A stretch of 64,000 bases of DNA from Chaetoderma sp. LZ-2023a (lineage: Eukaryota; Mollusca; Caudofoveata; Chaetodermatida; Chaetodermatidae). The translations under genes were made by a program, and so were the position numbers. Under the pieces are notes generated by a model. That model was not told the DNA's origin and did no database searches. It saw nothing but the letters and a program-made list of their open reading frames with translations. Shown here piece after piece: positions 51,301 to 60,300 of this stretch. Location of the stretch: NCBI GenBank assembly GCA_034401795.1, contig CM067370.1, positions 61,048,369 to 61,112,368 on the forward strand, given 5' to 3'. Positions within the stretch are counted from its first letter, which is position 1; each line of letters starts with the position of its first letter.

Positions 51301-54300
51301 TGACTCCATCCCAGGAGTTTGTGTATCTGGGAATATTTTTCAATCTCAGGGATGCTTTTCTGGCGGAGAGCAGAGTCAAGAGTTTGATTGAACGGATCCG
51401 TTGTCTCTGAGGTTACACGTAAAAGAACCATTGATATTCCTTCTTCATTGGTGGTTATCACAACAGAATCTCCTGCGAGGTGTTCCTCTACAACAGCCTC
51501 AACCGCAGATGTCCATCTTTACAGATGCATCGACGACGGGTTGGGGAGCAGTACTAGACAATCTGTCAGTGTCAGGGGAATGGGATCGGACCAATGTGCA
51601 TAAACACATAAATGTTCTCGAATTATTAGCGGTGGCATTAGCACTTTGAAAATTCGAGAACTTAATCCGAGACAAGATTGTCCTAGTAAGGACAGACAAC
51701 TCAGCAGTGGTGTCTTATTTGTACCGCCAAGGCGGGACGAGATCACCAGAGCTGTGCGTGATGATATGGAACCCTCTGCTGTGGTGCCAAGAGAGGAATA
51801 TTATTCTTCGGGCAGCATACATTCCAGGAAGATTGAACATCCTGGCAGATGCTCTCAGTCGAAGGACGGTTGATCGTTCGACGGAATGGCAGTTCAACCA
51901 GTCGGTAGCGGAGGTTCTCTTCAAACATTGGGGCAAGCCAAATGTGGAGCTATTTGCGATGAAAGCATACGCAAAGATGGTCACATACGTGTCACCGATC
52001 CCGGACCTGCTAGCTCTAGCAGTAGACGCACTGGCAATAAGTTGGAAGGGAATGTACGCATATGCGTATCCTCCAACGATTCTCATCCCAAAAGTTCTGG
52101 CAAAGATAAGAGAGGGTATGTGCCAAGTACTACTGATCGCCCCTTATTGGCCAGGCTGATCATGGTTTACGGATCTGCTGGACCTTCTGGTCTGCAATCC
52201 AATGCCTCTTCCAGACAGAAGAGATCTAATCTCTCAGAACAAGGGTCTGTATTTCCATGACAGACCAGAGATGTTCCAATTGACTGCATGGATGTTATCA
52301 AGCATACGTGCAATTGAGGGTGGCTTTTCTGAGCAAGCAGCGAAATTTGTCACTTCAGCCAGAAGAGGGTCAACCACCAAGACATATAATTATAGAATCA
52401 ACAAATTTGCAGAGTGGTGTAAGAGATGAGATATTAATCCCTTTTCTGCATCTGTTCAACACGTAGCAGATTTTATCTGTCATTTATACGAGGTTGACAA
52501 ACTTGTACCTTTAACCCTAGCAGCATATAAGTCTGCATTAGCTTCAGTTGTTCCCAGTCTGGCCATTGTAGGAGTGGAGAACGACACTTTAAATGAAGTT
52601 ATTAAAGGAATGAGCAATTGCGACCTAGACAGCCAATTCCTATCCCAGCATGGAATCTATCTCTTGTTCTACGGGTTTTAGGGTATATTCCCTTTGAACC
52701 AATTAGATCTATAGATATTAAACTGTTAACTATTAAGTCAGTTTTCTTGGTTGCAGCAGCATCGGCGAGAAGGAGAAGTGAAATACATGTCCTTTCTGCC
52801 GAACAAGACCATTTTGTCGTTACGGGTGAAGGTTTGAGACTATTACCACGTCTTTGATTCCTGGCAAAGAATCAGTGACTTAAATAGCCAGGACAGCCGT
52901 TGAATTTGCCAAGTTTAATTAGGCATGACCCAAATTCTTCTGCTTGGTGTCCTGTCAGATGTCTGAAAATGTATAAGAAACGTACTGAGGAGTGGAGAGA
53001 TGACCCGAAATCTGTGTGGTTATGTCTCAAAGCTCCACATCTTTGCGCTTCGAAAGATCCCATTTCTCGATGGATAGTCGATGCTATTCAGATGTCGCCT
53101 AAAATCGCAACAGGAAAGCAGATTGATCGTGCGAACGCCCATCATGTCCGAGCACTAGCAGCAGCATCGGCCCTTTATAAGGGTGTCTCATTAGAGGAGG
53201 TGATGTCTGTAGCACAATGGCATGCCGAATCGTCATTCACTGATTTCTACCTTCGCGATATCTCCAGCGTACTTAATCCGGTATGTCGAATCTTAACTAA
53301 AGCCACATCCGACCACTATTTTCGCATACATCGTAGGGTTCTTCCACATGCACTGAGCAATGGCGATGCACATGATCTGTGAACGACCATGGATTGGGCG
53401 GAGCTCCTGTGATGATCAAGAAAGACCAAACACTCAGAAAATTGTGAGTGTTTTCTTAGTTTAAGTGACTAATATTAATTTACTTAGTCAAATTCCCAGA
53501 CTGATTAAGTAAAAAGTCTGGATCAAGAGTATCTTATTCATTGCAACAGACATTAGACTCATTCAAATTTGAAAATCTAATCGCTATACTGATAGTTTTT
53601 TCAAAATTAGAAGTTGTAGTAGCTTCGTTGCACTCTCCTGGACTGCCCTAGCTGAGACTTGGGACTGACACATGTCTGATGGGTGTTGCCTCCCATTTTG
53701 ACAGCCCTCTGGAATTTGTGCCGACAAATGTGGGGTGGGGGGGAAGCGTGGTTTAGATCATGGAAGTTTAGCACTGAGTCAGATGGCGGAACCTAAACGT
53801 ATGCTGTGGTTCTAGTCTCTTCACAACCGTCTCTGTCGGATTGTAGATGAGAGCTGCTTCGAGCCTCACCTCTCACCAGAGTTTCTTGGCTGTCGAAATC
53901 CGGAGTTTATCATAATAGTACATCTGGTAAGTATTATTCGATGTAGAATCAAAAAAGCATCCACTTTTGTTTCTACGAGAATTGTTAATACTTACCAGAT
54001 GTACTATGGCCTGTCTCAGCCACCCCGCTGAGGTGAGGCTGAGCTGCTTTCGCTCTCACGATAAATGTAAGACGAATCTGACTTGTCGGGAATTGACTCG
54101 GTACCTGGAGGCTATGGTAATTCCCGGACACAGTATGGGCAGAGAGTGCGGAGTTTTAGTTGTTTATTTTGAGCTAGACTAGATAATAGACATCATAATA
54201 GTACATCTAGTAAGTATTAACAATTCTCGTAGAAACAAAAGCGGAGGCTTTTTTTAAGCAGCATCTTAGTTACTTTGCTGCAATCACCTCTTGACTTCCC

Positions 54301-57300
54301 AGCAACCTCATTAAAGTGAAAATATTTCTCATGGAATTTTAAAATTTTCTCGGGGAAAATACCATGGAAAACTCCGCGAATTCTGTCTTGATAAGTGCTG
54401 GGAGCCATTAGAATATGTTGTCTGCTGAAACTCAGGAGTCAGGTGGTTAATATTAACAGTATGGAACACTACTTATATGCTAATAACAATAATATGTATG
54501 AGATCTGACGATTTTGAGGTGAATGCTTCAAATCCTTGAGTAAGGTTAGCTAGCCGTGTTATAGTCTGTATAGACAAGAAAAACAGGATTCAAAGGTAGT
54601 ACCTTTTAAGACTAAATTAGTTTATTTTGATGAGTTTTCCCACATAAATGTGCTTCATCAGGTCGAATACATGTACATATGCTAACTTTGAATGCTGTTT
54701 TTCTTGTCAAATTCTTGAGTGACATAAAAATATGACAATTAATACATAGTTCTGTGTGTATATATATATAATGGTCAACTGTCGAGGTCACCTTAATGAA
54801 AAACCTTCAGCTGTTCCGTACCTCAAGCTCCTTGTACACAATTATTATAAGACTTAAGTGGCCCTTTGAATATGAAGTTTACATTCAGTTTCTGTGTCAA
54901 TTCTCAAGGACACATTTGCCTTGAAACACTTATCAGTTTCCGCTCTATACCTGTACCTTATATTCCATGTATATCCTTAAGTGTAGATGTTGCATTGAAG
55001 GGGCTTTGGTGAAAAAGCTCGTAGAACTGACTGTGGCACAAAACTTGACCATAGCATCTCATTTTGTTAGATTATTGCCTTAATCTTGAAACTATATACG
55101 CTGGCATCAACTAATGATGCGGTCTTGTGACACAATTAATTCCATGGGTTTCTTGTTTTAGGCTTTATATCGTCCTACGTAAATTTAAGAATACATCATC
55201 GTAATACATTAGCAATCCTGTACTAAGTTATCATTATACCTAGAAGAATTTACTCGTTGCTAACCATGCTGACTAGTGGCTTAGCCAGGTTAATTTCAAT
55301 GTCTTCTATGCAATACATAATCATGCATATTTATGTGTTATCAAGGCCTCTCTAGCAGCGCTAGATGATGAGGAAGATGAAGAAATGGAGGTGGAGAAGA
55401 TGACACAAAATTACAAACTTGTAACAGGTATTTATAGTACATATTTGCCATGCAAACTAATTAATACCCTAGATTAATTTGTTTGTGGTTAGTAAATGTG
55501 ATTGAGATTAGGCTCTCAGTAGTGCTACTCGAGTTGCTATAGTAGCGCCTAAACATGAGTTTGTACTTGGGTACCTCTGCTAGTCAATCCAGGTGTGAGG
55601 AGGCTGGGTTAGTCAAGAAAATCATATGATTCTATTGAAATGAATGGAAATTAAGCATGTGGTTCATCTACCAAAGGGTACGTGATCTACCCTAGAGTAA
55701 TTACAAGAAACACAATCCAAAATAAAAAGGGAAAATCCAAATTCCCTTTGTTTGGCTTAATATTCAGTAAAGCTAGACTGTATGGTATCAATTTCTGGAA
55801 TTTCATTCCTCTAAAGACTTAAATCTCACTAATTTTAGTCTTGATGCGAGGGAATTTCCTCATTTTGACTGATTTTGGAGAATGAAGTCTTTATGAGGAA
55901 ATTTCCTCATGACTAAGAATTTACAAATTGATGTCTAATGTTGAAGAAATTTCCTCATGGCTGAGAATTTGGAAAATTAAGTCAATTTGAGGAAATTTCC
56001 TCATGGCTGATAATTTGCTAAATGCTGTTAAGTTGAGGAAATTTCCTCATGGCTGAGAATTTGGAAAATGATGTCGATTTGAGGAAATTTCTTCATTTTG
56101 ACTGATTTTGGAGAGTGAAGTCTTTATGAGGAAATTTCTTCGTGGCTGAGAATTTACAAAATGATGTCAATTTGAGGAAGCTTCCTCATAGCTCAGAATT
56201 TGCAAAATGCTGTGGATCTGAGGAAATTTCCTCATGGCTGAGAAGCAAAATGTTTTGGATTTGAGGAAATTCCCTCATGGCTGAGAATTTGCAAAATGCT
56301 GTCGATTTGGAAAGTATCGAAAAAATATCAAATAAATTTTCGCTATGCTGCACAATGAATGCAAGCAAGGGAAACATTAAAACCGTACAGTTTTATTGAA
56401 ATCAGATAAACCATTGGTGAATTAAATGTTGGTTAAAAATCTTAACATTCTACCCAATTTTGAGATAGTCCTCCGCATGCCAGACAACATTCAGATCACT
56501 ATGTCTCAGACAAATTGTTCACAAGATATTCATCAAGCTCAGAAATTTATTTTCTTGAAACAAGCCTTCTTGTGATTCACAGTCAGAGTGCGTTTAAGCA
56601 AAAACTCTAGAGTTTTTTAGCTTGATGAATATGTTGTGAACAATTTGTCTGAGAATTATTCGGTGCTTTCAACAATAACTCACCTAGTACTAAGTGTTTT
56701 ATTGAGCCATACATAAAGTGGAGGCTGGCTTGACATAGTGATCTGAATGTTGTCTGGCATGCGGAGGACTCTCAAAATTGGGTAGAATGTTAAAATTTGT
56801 AACCAACATTTAATTTTCTTGATATTCAGAGTGCTTGGATCGATTGATCCGAACACGAGCAAAGCATGGGTGGAGCTTAGCTAGAACTGGATTCGTCCAT
56901 TGTCGCACCACCGCTGCATATTGTGTGTGATGTGCGAAAAAATGAAAAAGTTTGAAATACTGGATGCAGGCTTTTTCTACTTTTAAGTATATGGGGAAAA
57001 CATGAACCCAGTACGGCTGCCAGCATATCACTGGTGATCATGTTGAAGATCTGTTTCTGTGTGATAATCCTGATAATGTGTGTTGGATTGGCTTGAAAGT
57101 TTATTTGTGTGTATATATATATTGCTTTGCAAATTCACACTTCAAGACCCCTGCAGAAGCAACATTTGCGTGCTTGTAGATTAAACGATCATTATATATA
57201 TTCACAGATAAGAAAAAGGAAGTGTTAAAGAAGATGAAGAAAAAGAAGAAAAAGAAAGGTTATGATTCCAGTTCTAGTGAAGAATCTGACGATGATGAAG

Positions 57301-60300
57301 AGGAGGAAGAAGAGGTAGAGGAAAAGGTTGATGATGTGAAAGCTGATGAAGATGACGATGTTCCAGAGAATAAAGCACTTGAAAAGGTATACTGTACGGA
57401 CCTGTAAGTGAATGCTATTTTAATCCATATACTGTTTAAAACTGTAAGTGAATGCTTCTCTAATGGATGGATGGGTGGGGCATAGCTAAAAGTGGATTCA
57501 TCCATTGGTATGCTGTATAATACTATAAGTGAATGATACTATTGTAATTCCTATACTGTATAAAACTGTTGAGTGAATGCATCCCTAATTCCAGTACTGT
57601 ATAAAACTGTTAATTGAATGCTTCTCTAATTCCTATACTGTGTAAAACTGTTGAGTGAATTCTTCTCTAATTCCTATGCTGTATAAAACTGTTGAGTGAA
57701 TTCTTCTCTAATTCCTATGCTGTATAAAACTGTTGAGTCAATTCTTCTCTAATTCCTATGCTGTATAAAACTGTTGAGTGAATACTCTAATTCCTATACT
57801 GTATAAACCTGTTTACTAAATGTGTCTCTAATTCCTATACTGTATAAAACTGTTGAGTGAATTCTTCTCTAATTCCTATACTGTATAAAACTGCTGAGTG
57901 AATGCTTCTCTAATTCCTATGCTGCACAGTTAAACCTGTCCTATGTGGTCACCTGAGGAATCAGCAAGAAATGGTTATAAAGATATTTGATTTTATCTAT
58001 TAAGCTGATTTGTTTAACCACAGGTCCTGTCTCCCCACCATCTTTTGGTTCAGAGAGAGCAGGTGGTCGCTATACAGATTTCTCTAGCCATTTATTGCTT
58101 TAATTCTAATTGATATAACTCAATATAGGACAGTCATACAACCTAGCATAATTGTTTTGCGTTTTAGATCCTGGACAGCACAAGACCAAAGAAAAAGAAG
58201 CTTACAACAGATTCAGATAAAGATTCCCCTGGATTTGAAATTGTCCCAGCTGAGGAACCTTTAGGTAATTGTGCATATTTGCGTCAATGCTTCTCTTGAA
58301 CTGTTGATCTAGTTCATCAGCTTTTTTAAAAACATTTTCAATGTGCTCTGACATGCTATTGCACCCAACAGTGTTTTAGAACAATTCTATCATGCATCAA
58401 TGAATTCCCAATTGATGATTGTTATAGAGGATGCTTATGTGACCATAGAGTATTTTGATCATTGCCTATTTATGTTTTGATATACTTACTTTAACAATCA
58501 TTACTATGAATTACTTGTTGAATGTCATCCCTTTTGAGCAAGTCATTAGAGTGTTCAAGTCCTCTTTCTTCAAATGAGATTTGTCTTAAGACACAATAAA
58601 TGATGCCATATGCAGAGGATTTGTCGGAGGAAATTGTCATATGCTAGAGATTTCTGAAGAAATGTCATATGCAGGAGATTTGTCGGAGGAAATGCCTTGT
58701 GTAAGAGATTTGTTGGAGAAAATGATATCATATACAGGAGATCTGTCGGAGGAAATGTCATATACAGATGATCTGTCGGAAGAAATGCCATGTGCAGGAG
58801 ATTTGTCGGAGGAAATAATGTCATGCAAGAGATTTGTTGGAGGAAATGCCATGTGCAGGAGATTTGTCGGAGGAAATGATGTCAGATTTGTCGGAGGAAA
58901 TGATGTCATATACAGATCTGTCGGAGAAAATGTCATATACAGGAGATCTGTCGGAGGAAATGACATGTGCAGTAGATTTGTCGGAGGAAATGATGTCATA
59001 TGCAGATTTGTCAGGGGAAATGCCATGTACAGGAGATTTGTCGGAGGAAATGATGTCGTATACAGGAGATTCATCAGAGGAAATGTCATATACAGGAGAT
59101 CTGTCTCAGGAAATGCCATGTGCAGCAGATTTATCGGAGGAAATGCCATGTACAGGAGATTTGTCAGAGGAAATGATGTCGTATACAGGAGATTCATCAG
59201 AGGAAATGTCATATACAGGAGATCTGTCTCAGGAAATGCCATGTGCAGGAGATTTGTTGGAGGAAATGATGTCATATACAGGAGATTCGTCGGAGGAAAT
59301 GTCATATACAGGAGATCCGTCGGAGGAAATGCCATGTGCAGTAGATTTGTCTGAGGAAATGATGTCATATGCAAGAGATTTGTTGGAGGAAATGCCATCC
59401 ATGTACATGAGATTTGTCGGAGGAAATGATGTCGTATACAGGAGATTCATCAGAGGAAATGATGTCATATACAGATCTGTCTCAGGAAATGCCATGTGCA
59501 GGAGATTTGTCGGAGGAAAGGCCATGTGCAAGAGATTTGTCGGAGGAAATAATGCCATATGCAGGAGATTTGTCGGAGGAATTGTCATATACAGGAGATT
59601 TGTCAGAGGAAATGACGTCATGTGTAGGAGATTTGTCGGAAGGATTGTCATATGCAGGAGATTTATCGGAACAAATGTCATATGCAGGAGATTTGTTGGA
59701 TGAAATGGACAAGAGAAAGATGAAGTTCATTGATTTAAATAATATGTTAGAAGTAATTGATAATTGTTTACTAAGCTTTTCTGAATTGCATATCTTGTTG
59801 TTCAGTATGCCCATCACTGGTCACCAGGATTTGTCACCATCGCTTATCATAGGGTCATGCCACTGGTCAACATCACTGGGGCATATCACTGTTACTGGTT
59901 GCAGTTTAAAATTGATACAAACTCATTGCAACTGCGCAGCTTGTGAATCCATTACACTGTGCTGACAAAAGTTAACTGCTTTTGACTGCCTCGTTTAAAG
60001 AAAGAACATCCTTTGTGGCCAAAAGTGGATGGTCTCTCAAACGACTTAGCTATTTGGAGATCATGTGACTGAGGAAAGATAAAAGCAAACAGTCACTGTC
60101 ACAAATACTGTCTTGTGTGAATGGTCAAAGGCCGGTCTTTCATAAGGTCAAGCTCACATGGGGTTGTTTCGTAAAAGCTCAAGGTCATATAAACTGTCTT
60201 GAATAAGGTCAAGGCCACAGTACTGTCTTGTAAAGTGCCAAGCTCAAAAAGGTCTTTCTTGTATAGTTTTGTGTCAATGCTACACTTTCAGAATGGTATC

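Larger units (their letters stand above)
46642..54254 (+). mobile_element. DIRS retrotransposon, copy 2 (7.6 kb including a hAT insertion)
   Basis: Left end truncated by a few bases (ATTCGAATAATACTTACC), right end GCGGAGGCTTTTTTT. Inverted terminal repeats at about 46653-46807 and 54072-54218, internal complementary region at 53905-54010. Gene order as in copy 1. Losses relative to copy 1: a gag 3' segment (junction near 50475) and 165-200 bp of the polymerase (junction near 51392). A part of gag is duplicated on both sides of a 1.5-kb hAT element. Sense orientation in the intron after FTSJ3 window exon 11. Confidence 0.93.

Noticed and set aside
58637..59398. A 253-residue minus-strand frame and 237-289-residue plus-strand frames as separate genes
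   Set aside because: All follow from 36/39-bp tandem units. Kept as a finding but not called as genes.
55845..60290. Regularly spaced repeats as a CRISPR array
   Set aside because: Units are head-to-tail minisatellites with no unique spacers, in an animal intron.
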